Part shown: positions 1 to 10,167 of the stretch, one piece after another
Numbering within the stretch: position 1 is the stretch's first letter
How the letters are laid out: each line of letters begins with the position of its first letter
Origin: Candidatus Roizmanbacteria bacterium
Lineage (GTDB): Bacteria > Patescibacteriota > Microgenomatia > UBA1406 > GWC2-37-13
Assembly: GCA_016215445.1 (NCBI GenBank)
Contig: JACRJL010000001.1
Span: 62,001 to 126,000 of the forward strand
DNA length: 64,000 nt
Direction: 5' to 3'
Notes under the pieces: model-generated
Seen by the model: only the letters and a program-made list of their open reading frames with translations
What the model was told of the DNA's origin: nothing
Databases searched by the model: none
Program-made: the position numbers and the translations under genes

Positions 1-1285
1 CATTAATGGAAATGGCATTGTAGGCCAGCGCTGCACTCAACATCTCGGTGAAGTTACTGTTATAGAGCTTAGTTACCTGATTGGCAGCTGAGGCTGTGAA
101 AGTCCATCTGGAGTGGGCGACACCGGCAACGCCATCAGTACGAGCTGTTCCTGAAACGTTACCAGATCCCCTTATTGTACATCCGTTAGAAGTTAGATTA
201 GTAGCAGGGTTATACGATCCAAGCTGGAAAGTCGTCTCTTGGCCGCTGGCACCAACAACTTTCCACTCGTAATGACTACTTGATACCGGGAAGTCTTGCC
301 AAACAAAAGTTTGATTTCTATCCCAGAAAATAGTTTCGGCAGACTGGCCGGTAGTGCCAAAGTTAAGTTTACCTGCTAGAAAATAAATTCCTTCCTGTTG
401 GACAACAATACCCCAGGCTCGAGCATTGGCATTATCAAAGGCAACATAGTCTGCCATAGTGACAGGAGCTCGACCGGTTCCGTCATTGATGGTTGAACCT
501 GTGCCGTAACGGCTAACGTCATAGACGACAGTTCCGACTTTGTTTGAAATTGTACCTGAGGCTCGGGCAGTAACTCCGAGCCTGTCAACACTGGTCAAAA
601 CAGGGCTTTGAGTAGTAAGATCTGGTGTTCCATTTATGTCGATGGCGTAATTTGTCCAACCTCTTATGCTTTCAGTGTCGCTACCTCCAAGAAACCAGGA
701 TTTTGAATTTGATGTTGCTTCCAGGAATAATAACGTGATCGAAGCTCCGGTGCCGGTACCTCCTGTAACAGTGTTAGGTGTAGTGGGTTTGGCAGTGTAA
801 AGACCTTGGGTTATAACAGAGACGGCCGTAATGACACCACCGGAAACGGTATCGACCCTGATCGTCGCGGCTGTACCAGTACCGCCGGCGACCGTCAAGG
901 TATCGCCAACTGTGTAACCTGTGCCACCGGCAGAAACAGAGACAGTATCAACTCGGCTTACAAGAGTTGGGGACGAATCTGACGAGACTACATACCCAAC
1001 GCCTTGTTTTGCCTTGGTTTGGTGGGATGGCCAGGCAATATTTTTAATCCAGACAAAGACGTGAGTAGTCGAGGCGGAAAGGTCAAGGTTGGCGGAGGCG
1101 GTGGCGGCGAGCATCATGGCAGTATTGGGAGATGTCGCGCTAAAATATGTTGCGTTAGTTCCTTCTACTTTAAGATCGTCATTAAGCGCTGCTTTGTAGA
1201 CAAAAGAACCAAGGCTGGTATAGTCAGTAGTAGTCGCCTCGGCGGCTTTTATAAGGGTGAGATCGGTGGTAAATGAACCTGGCAT
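1..1285 (-). CDS. Phage-tail/adhesin-like structural protein, partial (C-terminus off the window)
   Basis: Uninterrupted minus-strand frame from ATG at 1285 (MPGSFTTDLTLIKAAEATTTDYTSLGSFVYKAAL...) to position 1. Contains VSVSAGGTGYTVGDTLTVAGGTGTAATIRVDTVSGGVITAVSVITQG...GGTGTGASITL, a repeat style typical of phage tail/fibre proteins. Missed by the ORF track because it runs off the edge. Confidence 0.8.
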   Translation of the reverse strand, partial: MPGSFTTDLTLIKAAEATTTDYTSLGSFVYKAALNDDLKVEGTNATYFSATSPNTAMMLAATASANLDLSASTTHVFVWIKNIAWPSHQTKAKQGVGYVVSSDSSPTLVSRVDTVSVSAGGTGYTVGDTLTVAGGTGTAATIRVDTVSGGVITAVSVITQGLYTAKPTTPNTVTGGTGTGASITLLFLEATSNSKSWFLGGSDTESIRGWTNYAIDINGTPDLTTQSPVLTSVDRLGVTARASGTISNKVGTVVYDVSRYGTGSTINDGTGRAPVTMADYVAFDNANARAWGIVVQQEGIYFLAGKLNFGTTGQSAETIFWDRNQTFVWQDFPVSSSHYEWKVVGASGQETTFQLGSYNPATNLTSNGCTIRGSGNVSGTARTDGVAGVAHSRWTFTASAANQVTKLYNSNFTEMLSAALAYNAISIN

Positions 1286-1309
1286 ATATTTAGATTATTA
1301 AAAAACCTT

Positions 1310-3013
1310 TCAAAGCGCAAGTGCTGACTCAGCCTGTTTTAGGGATTCTTTCTCGGCTTCGGAAAGTGTTTTTAACTTTCGTCCGATATTGATCAGGTCT
1401 TTTAAAGTTTTTTTGGCGGCTTTGTGGCGTAAAAGTTTTTCCTGGGCCGCCGCAATTGAAACCATACTTCTTAAATAATCCCCGCGTCTAGTATCTTTAA
1501 GGTAGTTTTTGATGGTCTTGATATAGTCAAGGTAGCGTTTTTGCTGCCAGTAAAGTTCTCCCAGGTAGGCGTTAGCCAAAAAGCTTTTTTGGTCAGCTGC
1601 TTTTTTAAAAAATTTCTCGGCCTCTTCTAACTTTCCTTTTTCCTGTGCAGCTTTTCCTTTAATTAAATAGTAATAAATCCCCACCGTGTGTCCGTACTTT
1701 TCGAGAAGCAAGTTAACATAAAGAGCAGCATCTTGAAAAAAATTGGCTTGAAGCAAAAAAAGAGCGAGATTATTGATTAATAGATAGTCGTTTTTTACTT
1801 TTTTGGCTAAAGAGTGGTAAAGTTTGTTTATTTTTTCGGACTTTTGTTCTTGCCCCTCGGAACTTTTGAAAAGAATTGTTTTTACAATTTCCAGAAAGCT
1901 TGTGACGCGTTCTTGTAAATCGCCAACAGATTCTTTCTTAAATAGACTCTCCATCTGGGTATCATTGCCGAAACTATCAATTAACATTTCTTGTGGATAT
2001 CCAGGAGGATTTGAGGTGAGATAGTAAACTTTCTCTGCCATTTCAGCGACTTGAACAATAGTTGGGAAGTCCACGCTAAATGCCATCACCAGACCAAATT
2101 CCAGATACAAGCGTTTTTCTGATCTTCCTAATATGATGCCGAAGTCCGAGAAAAAGATAAAGCCACCCTCTTCCAGCTCTTGGATGATTTTCTTAATCAT
2201 TGTTCGTACATGGTAACTATAGTTAAAGACAAGAGGTTGGTATTTACCTCGGGATTCGACTAATTTTTTCAGATCTTCTTTTTCTTCATTACTGATGTTT
2301 AATATATCAGCGATCGGTACTATTTCAAATCTTTCTTCCAATAGTGGAAGAATTTGAGGAGTGAGGATCAACCGACGTTTGCTGTTGGGGGATAAAATAA
2401 GTTGATAAATGTCTTTTTCTTCCAAAATTTTGGGCGGGTATGAGGTAGTGTCTATTATTTGGGCGTCTTTTTTTAAAGAAGTTTGGATTAGAAATTCAAA
2501 AATTTGCCCGTCTTTAATTAAAATCTGACGTTGGTAAGAAATAGCATCGATCAGATTTGTAAAATAAACAAGCAAGGGTTTATGAGTAAATTTAGGTTTG
2601 GTGGCATCGATAACTTCAAACGTAATATGTCCTTTATGATTTTTGAAAACGCCAGATGATTTCAACTGTGAAATCATTGGTTTGGAAAAGTCGGAGAGAT
2701 GTAAAACTATCAGTTTATAAATGTTTTTATGTTCACTTTTGAGTAGATTAAGGATTCTTTTTGCCAGAATGCCAGTACCTGCCCCCAGTTCATAGATATG
2801 AATTCCATCTGGAAAGGATCGGCCCAACTTTTGTAAGTTTTTAATTCGGGCGATTAGTAACTCGGTCAAATTTTCGGCAAATTCAGGATCGGTTCGATTG
2901 GCAAAAGGGATTTTTTCAGTACTAAAAATCTCAATGCCAAAATTTTCATAGGCTTCCCGACTAATCTGAACCCGGGGAGTTTCAAATCTGCTGACAAATT
3001 TATTCAAGATCAT
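1310..3013 (-). CDS. SAM-dependent methyltransferase-like domain (MidA/COG1565-like) fused to C-terminal TPR-like repeats
   Basis: IYELGAGTGILAKRIL SAM-binding motif; C-terminal helical repeats such as GKLEEAEKFFKKAADQKSFLANAYLGELYWQ. Confidence 0.65.
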   Translation of the reverse strand: MILNKFVSRFETPRVQISREAYENFGIEIFSTEKIPFANRTDPEFAENLTELLIARIKNLQKLGRSFPDGIHIYELGAGTGILAKRILNLLKSEHKNIYKLIVLHLSDFSKPMISQLKSSGVFKNHKGHITFEVIDATKPKFTHKPLLVYFTNLIDAISYQRQILIKDGQIFEFLIQTSLKKDAQIIDTTSYPPKILEEKDIYQLILSPNSKRRLILTPQILPLLEERFEIVPIADILNISNEEKEDLKKLVESRGKYQPLVFNYSYHVRTMIKKIIQELEEGGFIFFSDFGIILGRSEKRLYLEFGLVMAFSVDFPTIVQVAEMAEKVYYLTSNPPGYPQEMLIDSFGNDTQMESLFKKESVGDLQERVTSFLEIVKTILFKSSEGQEQKSEKINKLYHSLAKKVKNDYLLINNLALFLLQANFFQDAALYVNLLLEKYGHTVGIYYYLIKGKAAQEKGKLEEAEKFFKKAADQKSFLANAYLGELYWQQKRYLDYIKTIKNYLKDTRRGDYLRSMVSIAAAQEKLLRHKAAKKTLKDLINIGRKLKTLSEAEKESLKQAESALAL

Positions 3014-3016
3014 AGT

Positions 3017-4135
3017 TTAAATAAACATTTTAGTTAAGAATTTGTTCCATCCTTGTGCTTTTTTTGTCCAGGTGCAATTACGGTTGACGAATTTAGTTTG
3101 TTCAAAAAGTTTTTCTCCGATTTTTCCCCTATCTTTACCCAAAAATTGCTCAAGGAAAGCAATAGTTTCCCGAATAAAGTTTTCAGAATATTTATGCCAA
3201 TTTTCCTTTACGGGTATTAGTCGGGCAAATCCAGCTGTAGTTTCCGGCAAGGCACCTAAATTACTGGTTATAACTTGGCAGCCGGCGGCCATTGCTTCCA
3301 TAACCGAGATACAGGATGTTTCGGCAAAGCTGTTGGGATATGCCAAAACCGATACCTCTCCCAATTCTTTAGCCAGCTTTGGCTGGGGGATCGATCCTAT
3401 GTACTTCACCCCTTCTGTCTCCCGGCAAAGTCGGTAAAGATTGCCGTATTTTTCTTCCTCAATTTTGCCAGAGAGTTGGTAGACAGCCATACTCGAATAA
3501 ACACGAAGAACAGTTCCGGGAACAGCCCTACGGATTGCCGGGAACAGCCGAATCAAAAGATCCAGACCTCTGAATGGTGTGCTGGTATAAGTTAAGACAG
3601 GAGGTTGACTTTTTTTGGAGATAAGATTTTCTTTACCGGAAAAAAGATTTTCAAAACTCGGGGCAATGGCATTTCCGATTATCACACATTTACTTTTGTC
3701 GAGTCCGAAGGAAAAAAGGTAAGAGTCCATTTGCCACCGGCTTATTAAAACAAAGGCGTCAAAAGTTTTTTTGATTTTAGGATTTAAAAGAGACGAAACC
3801 GCCGGTTGATCGTGAGCATGTTGGGTCCACAAAACTAATTTTGCTTTTTCGTTCAAATATTTTTTCATTTCAGAACCGTGCGAAGGGGTATTCTGTACCA
3901 CTAAAACATCCAAGGACGCCAAAATGTCGTTCGGTACCTTATCAAAAGGAAGACAAAAAACCCCGCGCTTTAATGATTTTTTGGAAAAACGAGTAAATAA
4001 GATTACTTTGTGTCCGAGTTTGGCTAGATGCTCTGCCAAATAACAGATGGCTGACTCCGAACCACCTAAGGGCTTTTGATATGGAGTATCAACATCATAG
4101 ACTAGAGGGTTAAAGTTTATAAAGGCGATGTTCAT
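3017..4135 (-). CDS. GT4-family glycosyltransferase
   Basis: N-terminal GGSESAICYLAEHLAKLGHKV; C-terminal EAMAAGCQVITSNLGALPETT. Confidence 0.85.
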   Translation of the reverse strand: MNIAFINFNPLVYDVDTPYQKPLGGSESAICYLAEHLAKLGHKVILFTRFSKKSLKRGVFCLPFDKVPNDILASLDVLVVQNTPSHGSEMKKYLNEKAKLVLWTQHAHDQPAVSSLLNPKIKKTFDAFVLISRWQMDSYLFSFGLDKSKCVIIGNAIAPSFENLFSGKENLISKKSQPPVLTYTSTPFRGLDLLIRLFPAIRRAVPGTVLRVYSSMAVYQLSGKIEEEKYGNLYRLCRETEGVKYIGSIPQPKLAKELGEVSVLAYPNSFAETSCISVMEAMAAGCQVITSNLGALPETTAGFARLIPVKENWHKYSENFIRETIAFLEQFLGKDRGKIGEKLFEQTKFVNRNCTWTKKAQGWNKFLTKMFI

Positions 4136-5922
4136 ATTTTTAAATAATCATTCCATATTTTCTCATACAATTTTTCTAAATTTTTAATAAATTTCTCGGC
4201 GTTAAACAGACTACTGGTGAGTCGATTTTTGGCGAGCTTGTTTTTCAGTTTTTTTAACTCTTTCGGTTGAGAAGCCAACTTGATCGCCAGACTTTTATAA
4301 TCATCTTTTGATTGGGTAATTAGCTCGGGAAGGCCAACAGTAGAAAGTAAACTGGCAGAAACCCTAGAGGCAAAATGATTACCCTTTAAAGTAATAACTG
4401 GCACTCCGGCCCACAAGCAGTCGCTGGTGGTGGTATGACCGTTGTAAGTAAAAGTATCAAGTCCTAAATCTGCCAAGGTCAGTCTTTCCAGGTGTTCCTC
4501 TCTTGGTATTCTTGCTGCAAAAATAATCCGACTCGGATTGATGCCTTTTTTTTTGGCTTCTTTTTTGAGATTTTCCTTGGCTAAAGAGTTTGTTTCCAGT
4601 TGCCAAAGAATGCTCCCCGGAATGGCTTTTAATATTTCCATCCAGATCGAAAACAGATCTTTTTCAATCTTGTAGGTTTGGTTAAACGAGGTAAAAACAA
4701 TTGATTTTTCCGGCAAACCAAAATCAGATTTTTTAATCTTATTTTTCGGAGTTTTTCCAGTCGTAGAGTACATTTGGTAGCAGGGTAAATACAAAGGTTT
4801 TTCTGAGTAAAATGGAATGTCTTTTTCTGGCAAAACTATTTTGTCGGCAATAATATAGTCCATGAAGTCCGCGCCGGTGGTACCGGGAAAACCTAACCAG
4901 GAAACTTGGACGGGAGAAGGGCCAAGGGCTAAAATAGCAATTTTAGAATTTTTAATATAGCCCATTAAATCAACCAAAATATCAACCTTATCTTTATAAA
5001 TTAACTTAGCCATTTCGAAGTCGCTTTTCTTTTTGATATCTCGAAAAACGTCGCTGTTTTTTTCGATATACTTTCTCCAGACACTTTTGTCATCCGGCCC
5101 AGACGAGTAAGTAAAAATATTAAATCTTTCTCGATTATGTAGTCGGAAAAGACTAAATATCAGGTGGGAAGTGGGGTGGTTGCGAAAGTCATAGGATAAA
5201 TAACCAATATTAATTTTTCGTTTGACTTTTTTTCTATCTTCAAAAGAGAAGTTTGTTTTTAAATCAGCCAGAGAATCTTTAATGGTTTTGCTCCAGTACT
5301 TGGCGACTTTAAAATTCTCTTCTGGGTCAGACTTTCGGGCAATACTGGGAAAAGGTGTTTCCAACGTCCCCTCACCAGTTTTTAGGGCTTGGGCGGTTAA
5401 CCGATTTAGTACCGCTGTCCATTTATCAACTCTTGAAAAGTCAACAATTATTTGGGAAATGTAGAGTACAAATCCGATTGCATAGGTATTATTAGGGTTA
5501 ATCTGCAAAGCCTTTTCCAGTTGCTTGATCGCCTGAGGATAGAATTCAGTCAGCATATACAACGACCCCAAGTCCACCAGCGCTGGTTCGTAATCAGGGT
5601 TTATTTGTAATGCTTTTTGGTAGTTCATTTCTGCTTGGTGAACGTTTCCTTTCCTAAAGAAGGAGTAAGCGAGTTTGTAGTATGAGACTGGATCTTGATT
5701 ATTAAGATGGATAAGTTGGCGAAAATGTTTAATTGCTCTATTGTATTTCCCAACTCTAATTTCTAAACTGCCAAGGTTATATAGTGATTTTTCATAGTTT
5801 GGGTAAAATGTCAGTGCTTTTCGAAAGGAGGATATGGCTTTTGTTAAGTTGTTATTTTTGGCTTCTATAACGCCTAAGTTGTTAAGATAAGCGGCTTTTT
5901 CAAAATTCGGTTTAATATCCAT
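4132..5922 (-). CDS. TPR plus O-GlcNAc transferase-like (GT41/SPINDLY-type) glycosyltransferase
   Basis: N-terminal TPRs (ALQINPDYEPALVDLGSLY); catalytic region IGYLSYDFRNHPTSHL, DLMGYIKNSKIAILALGPSPVQVSWLGFPGTTGADFMDYIIAD, FNQTYKIEKDLFSIWMEIL. Confidence 0.9.
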   Translation of the reverse strand: MDIKPNFEKAAYLNNLGVIEAKNNNLTKAISSFRKALTFYPNYEKSLYNLGSLEIRVGKYNRAIKHFRQLIHLNNQDPVSYYKLAYSFFRKGNVHQAEMNYQKALQINPDYEPALVDLGSLYMLTEFYPQAIKQLEKALQINPNNTYAIGFVLYISQIIVDFSRVDKWTAVLNRLTAQALKTGEGTLETPFPSIARKSDPEENFKVAKYWSKTIKDSLADLKTNFSFEDRKKVKRKINIGYLSYDFRNHPTSHLIFSLFRLHNRERFNIFTYSSGPDDKSVWRKYIEKNSDVFRDIKKKSDFEMAKLIYKDKVDILVDLMGYIKNSKIAILALGPSPVQVSWLGFPGTTGADFMDYIIADKIVLPEKDIPFYSEKPLYLPCYQMYSTTGKTPKNKIKKSDFGLPEKSIVFTSFNQTYKIEKDLFSIWMEILKAIPGSILWQLETNSLAKENLKKEAKKKGINPSRIIFAARIPREEHLERLTLADLGLDTFTYNGHTTTSDCLWAGVPVITLKGNHFASRVSASLLSTVGLPELITQSKDDYKSLAIKLASQPKELKKLKNKLAKNRLTSSLFNAEKFIKNLEKLYEKIWNDYLKI

Positions 5923-5954
5923 TTTGATCTTATTATATAATGTACAATGAAGAA

Positions 5955-8117
5955 ATGAGATTCTTCCAGATAGTTTTGCTCTTTTTTTTAGCTTTTTTTT
6001 TAGCCCAACCAGCTATCTCTACTTTAGAATCGTGTAGCGCTTCCGTCTCTCCAAATTCTGTCCCAACTTCCACTAATCAAAATTTTAGTTTTACATTGAC
6101 TAACAGCGGATCTAATCCAATTTTATTTTTTAAAGTATCTGTTCCTTCGGAAAATTTTACTCTTCAAGGACATACTATTTCCGGATGGAATGTCAATCGG
6201 AGTGAATCATATGCCATTTTTTCTGATGGAAACTTAACATCGGGTAATCAACTGAGTTTTTCTCTACAAGCGGCTATTGGTAATAGTGAGGCAGTATCAT
6301 CAAATTGGCATGTTGAGGCTAATGATGTACTATCAGGAAATGGGACAACAAATTGCGGAGGATCTTTAGGTACGGCGATTTCAGGGATTACTGACGTTAC
6401 ACCACCAACAATATCAGAGACAATTACTGTTTCTGGTGTCAATTCATCGTCAGCAACAGTTAATTGGATCACCGATGAAGAGACAACTTCCATTGTCCAT
6501 TATGGATTGACTACAGACTATGGAAGTAATGCTTCAGGTACAGGTTTGACAACTTCACATAGTGTAACTTTGTCTGGTTTAACAGTTAATACCACTTATT
6601 ATTTTTATCTTGAAAGCGCAGACAGTTCAGGTAATGCGACTACTTCGGAAGAACTATCCTTTGTTACGGCAGAAACAACAACAACCGCAGAAGTGACGCC
6701 AATTGTTATCCAAACGACAACGACAAAGACCGAGACAAAAACCGAGACAAAAACGAGCACAAAAATTATTGAAATCAGAGATACGTTGCCGCCGACAGTA
6801 ACAGTTTCGACTGATTTTGAAAAACCATTTGAACAGGCGCCAGAAATAAGCGGGCGGGCCGCCGACAAATCAAGGATAGTGGTTGTTGAGTACTCAATCG
6901 ACAACGGTGAAAACTGGTTACCGGTTGATGAAGTTCTTTCGCCCGGCCAAACTTCAACCGAATTCAGGTTTGTTCCCTCCATTTTTGACGACGGCAACTA
7001 TGAAATTAAAGTTAGGGCTCTGGACGGAGCCGGTAACTATGGCACATCAAAAGTACAGACGTTAATAATTGATCGACTTCCACCCCTAATCGGCGCCAGT
7101 TTATTTTCCTTGGGGCCTCTGATTTTGCAACCTGACAAAAACGGGACAATAGTTACCTCAACAGGAGTTGAACAAAAAATCACCCTTTCCGCGGCTGGAG
7201 GCCCAACGACAATTGATCTTTTTATAAACGACTCGATGAGTTCCCTTTCGAAATCAGTAGCGACGGGTCTCTGGTCGGGAAATGTCAAATTCACCAAATC
7301 CGGAGTTTACACGATTAAATATAAGGCTGTTGACGGTGGGGGAAATGTCACAGAAGATAATTTGGCTCGCATTATTGTCGTTCAACCTGGACAGGTATTG
7401 AATAAAAACAGCCAAAAACCAATCAAAAACGCCTCGGTCAGACTTTTTCAAAAAGACGAACTGACGCAGATCTGGTATCCATGGGACGGGTCTGCTTTCA
7501 ACCAAAATTCACCGCAGACTACAAGCGATCGCGGAATCTATAGTTATTTCTTGCCACCGGGACAGTATTATTTTAAGGTCGAAGCCCAGGGATACGACGG
7601 TGTTATGAGTCAAATCTTTAACGTTAGTTTTCCCACTCCAATTAATTCGGTTTTTCATTTAACTCCGAAAAAATTCCCGATTCAGTTTAACTGGGAAAAA
7701 GTCGACGTCGTTATCAATATTCCGGAAACGTCAGCAACAAACAGTATTAATAATTTAATTGGCAAAACTACCCAAGAATTTTCCGGCCTACGCGGTCGGC
7801 CAACCTTAATTACTTTTTTAAATACTTGGTTTCCTCTTTCTATTGAACAGATTAATCAACTGGACAGATTAAAAGATGAAAGCGGGGAGAGAATCAATAT
7901 AAATGGCATCGCCGTCCAGGAAAAGCCCGCCAAGATAGACGTTTTTTCTAAAAGAGGCGGCTATAATATTACTTTTTTAGCTGACCAGGACGGCACTTTG
8001 GCCAAACAATTTTCCGTCACCACTTTGCCGACCCATTTATTTTTGGATAGAAGAGGAACAATAATAAATATTATTACCGGTGTATTAACCGAGGCAGAGA
8101 TACTAAGTAACTTCTAA
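5955..8117 (+). CDS. Secreted multidomain protein: FnIII-like, Ig-like, carboxypeptidase-regulatory-like and a C-terminal thioredoxin-like (TlpA/AhpC-type) domain without the CxxC
   Basis: Signal peptide MRFFQIVLLFFLAFFLAQPAIS; TPPTISETITVSGVNSSSATVNWITDEETTSIVHYG; C-terminal GRPTLITFLNTWFPLSIEQINQL...TTLPTHLFLDRRG. ORF track begins at 5940; MRFF at 5955 is the likelier start. Confidence 0.75.
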   Translation: MRFFQIVLLFFLAFFLAQPAISTLESCSASVSPNSVPTSTNQNFSFTLTNSGSNPILFFKVSVPSENFTLQGHTISGWNVNRSESYAIFSDGNLTSGNQLSFSLQAAIGNSEAVSSNWHVEANDVLSGNGTTNCGGSLGTAISGITDVTPPTISETITVSGVNSSSATVNWITDEETTSIVHYGLTTDYGSNASGTGLTTSHSVTLSGLTVNTTYYFYLESADSSGNATTSEELSFVTAETTTTAEVTPIVIQTTTTKTETKTETKTSTKIIEIRDTLPPTVTVSTDFEKPFEQAPEISGRAADKSRIVVVEYSIDNGENWLPVDEVLSPGQTSTEFRFVPSIFDDGNYEIKVRALDGAGNYGTSKVQTLIIDRLPPLIGASLFSLGPLILQPDKNGTIVTSTGVEQKITLSAAGGPTTIDLFINDSMSSLSKSVATGLWSGNVKFTKSGVYTIKYKAVDGGGNVTEDNLARIIVVQPGQVLNKNSQKPIKNASVRLFQKDELTQIWYPWDGSAFNQNSPQTTSDRGIYSYFLPPGQYYFKVEAQGYDGVMSQIFNVSFPTPINSVFHLTPKKFPIQFNWEKVDVVINIPETSATNSINNLIGKTTQEFSGLRGRPTLITFLNTWFPLSIEQINQLDRLKDESGERININGIAVQEKPAKIDVFSKRGGYNITFLADQDGTLAKQFSVTTLPTHLFLDRRGTIINIITGVLTEAEILSNF

Positions 8118-8150
8118 TACTAAACACTATATACTCGATTTTGAAGTAGG

Positions 8151-8549
8151 TTATTTGGACCCTGGAACAGAGTCGCGTGTGTATCCGGCGATGATTTCCT
8201 TGACCATTTTGACGACATCTTTTGGTTCGTATTCGCTTTTAACAATGTATTTGACCGCTCCTTTGGCCAGGGCAGTTTCCGCATCCTGACTTCCGGCCAG
8301 ATTAGTCAACATTATTACGGGAATTTTTTTTGTGTCGTCGTTGGCCTTGAGTTTTTCCAAGACCTGGAGGCCGTTCATCTTCGGCATCATGATATCAAGT
8401 AGTACCACATTTGGAGAAAAACTTTTTACTTTTTCTAAACCTTCTTCACCGTTTCCAGCAACTTCAACCGTATATCCTTCAAACGTAAAAACCTTCTGAT
8501 AAAGCCTGATCATCAAAGGATCATCTTCTATAATCAAAATTTTTACCAT
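8151..8549 (-). CDS. Stand-alone response regulator receiver protein
   Basis: KILIIEDDPLMIRLYQ, VVLLDIMMPKMNGLQVLEKL, PVIMLTN, KYIVKSE. Confidence 0.93.
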   Translation of the reverse strand: MVKILIIEDDPLMIRLYQKVFTFEGYTVEVAGNGEEGLEKVKSFSPNVVLLDIMMPKMNGLQVLEKLKANDDTKKIPVIMLTNLAGSQDAETALAKGAVKYIVKSEYEPKDVVKMVKEIIAGYTRDSVPGSK

Positions 8550-8564
8550 AAAATGATCTTAACA

Positions 8565-10139
8565 TTATCTAATCTGTTTTTCAATGTATTTTGAAATGAA
8601 ATAAGAAGGAATTATCGACAGTATTAGCAAAATAATAGTCGTTATGAAGGTTAGTTCGATTGACCGGCTGGCCGTCTGTAAGATCGATACTTCCGGTCTG
8701 CCCACGTACAACATTCCGACCGGATTATTTTCCGAATTGATAAGAGGAGCAAAAGCTGAAAAGTAGGGGATATTTAGAATATTCGTCGAACCGACATAGG
8801 TTTGCGATTTTTCCAAAACGGTTTTCTTGACGGCTTCCGAACTTTCTTTGATGCCGATATAACGATTTTTGCCGTCCTGGGAAACCAAAGTGGTGGCACT
8901 TCTGACATCATCGGCATAGACACTAGTGTCTAGTCCGGTGGCTTTTTTGACTCCGTCGACATAGGCGTTATCAATGTCCGATCCCATTAAAATGACTCCG
9001 GCAACCTTGTTGGCTTCAAGAATCGGAACGGCAGCCTGAACGCTGACTATCGGCGCAATCACGCCTTCCCGGGTGACAACCGAAGAAATTTTTTTCCCGG
9101 CAAGGGCGACTTTGACCAATGGATCGTTAGACAGAGAACCACCCCGGCTTTCCGAATCTTCAGCCCGTAAAATTATTTCACCAGTTTTGGAAATGACAAT
9201 AAGTTCCGAGGCTTTTTTAGTGACAAGAACAGGAACCGTGATATCGGCTAAAATCTTTCGGTTCTCGGCAACGACCTGACTAATAAGTTCAGAATTTTGA
9301 GCGAGAGTTTCCGCATCTGACGTTACTTCGGTTTTTTTGCTTTCAATCGTGTAGCCTAAAACGCCGACATCTGTTTTCAGAGTTGACAAGAGATCGTTTT
9401 TGACGTTGTTGAGGGTGGCAAAAGTAAAGAAAATTGTCGTCACCAAAAAAATCAACAGTATAGAGCTTGTAAAAATTATAAAAAGTTGGGAACTGAATCT
9501 TTTTAATAAATAACTCCAGGCCCATTTGCCAAAGATGACAATCGCCAGAACCAAAACCAACCTCTGGACGATCCATAAAACGCCGAAAGCCGAAGTCAAA
9601 CTGGCGAGCAAAACGTTATCCGAACCTTTAAAAAACGTTGAAAGTGCAATTAGTTCCGATAGAGCCAGTATGAAAAAAGCCGATGAGATCGGTTTTAAAT
9701 GGTTTTCCAATCCTTTAGTTGCCCGGCGTAAATACAGAAGACCCGTCAAGGCAGCCAAAAAAGGAAAGAAAAAAATACCCACGGAAAAAATCATTATTCC
9801 TGTGGCTCTTTTTCTGTATTCGGGAAGGGGTTGAAGGGGAAGGCTGATTTGGGAAATGATCAAAACCAAATAACCGGCCGTCCTTGTGAAAAACCTGATT
9901 GTTTCAAGAATCTGACCACCTAAAATTGACTGGTCAAGAAGTGCCTGGTCTATGACCGCGGACTGAGCAACATAGGAAACGGAAAGAAGAAGAAAGCCAA
10001 AAAAGGTTAGGCTCTCTAAAAGTCCTTTTTTAATAAGCCAGGCGTCAAAATAAAGCCAAAATATGGAAAATAAAACCAGGGCGGTTCCCAGACAGAGGAC
10101 AAAATTGGCATTGACGAGCAAAAATTGAGTCAGCAGCAT
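8565..10139 (-). CDS. Polytopic membrane sensor with extracytoplasmic Cache-like domain and no recognisable cytoplasmic output domain
   Basis: N-terminal multi-TM region, TM then ~250-aa extracytoplasmic region (TLNNVKNDLLSTLKTDVGVLGYTIESK...VGMLYVGRPEVSILQTA), final TM, then stops at SKYIEKQIR. Confidence 0.7.
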   Translation of the reverse strand: MLLTQFLLVNANFVLCLGTALVLFSIFWLYFDAWLIKKGLLESLTFFGFLLLSVSYVAQSAVIDQALLDQSILGGQILETIRFFTRTAGYLVLIISQISLPLQPLPEYRKRATGIMIFSVGIFFFPFLAALTGLLYLRRATKGLENHLKPISSAFFILALSELIALSTFFKGSDNVLLASLTSAFGVLWIVQRLVLVLAIVIFGKWAWSYLLKRFSSQLFIIFTSSILLIFLVTTIFFTFATLNNVKNDLLSTLKTDVGVLGYTIESKKTEVTSDAETLAQNSELISQVVAENRKILADITVPVLVTKKASELIVISKTGEIILRAEDSESRGGSLSNDPLVKVALAGKKISSVVTREGVIAPIVSVQAAVPILEANKVAGVILMGSDIDNAYVDGVKKATGLDTSVYADDVRSATTLVSQDGKNRYIGIKESSEAVKKTVLEKSQTYVGSTNILNIPYFSAFAPLINSENNPVGMLYVGRPEVSILQTASRSIELTFITTIILLILSIIPSYFISKYIEKQIR

Positions 10140-10167
10140 CTTGTATTAAGATTATATTTTTAGTAGC

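Noticed and set aside
81-1276. ORF-track ORFs 81-272 (+), 376-591 (-) and 1004-1276 (+)
   Set aside because: They lie in other frames of the continuous edge-truncated minus-strand CDS 1-1285.
1-1285. Prophage
   Set aside because: Only a tail-like structural domain is seen; adjacent genes are glycosyltransferases/methyltransferase, not phage genes. Upstream sequence is needed for certainty.
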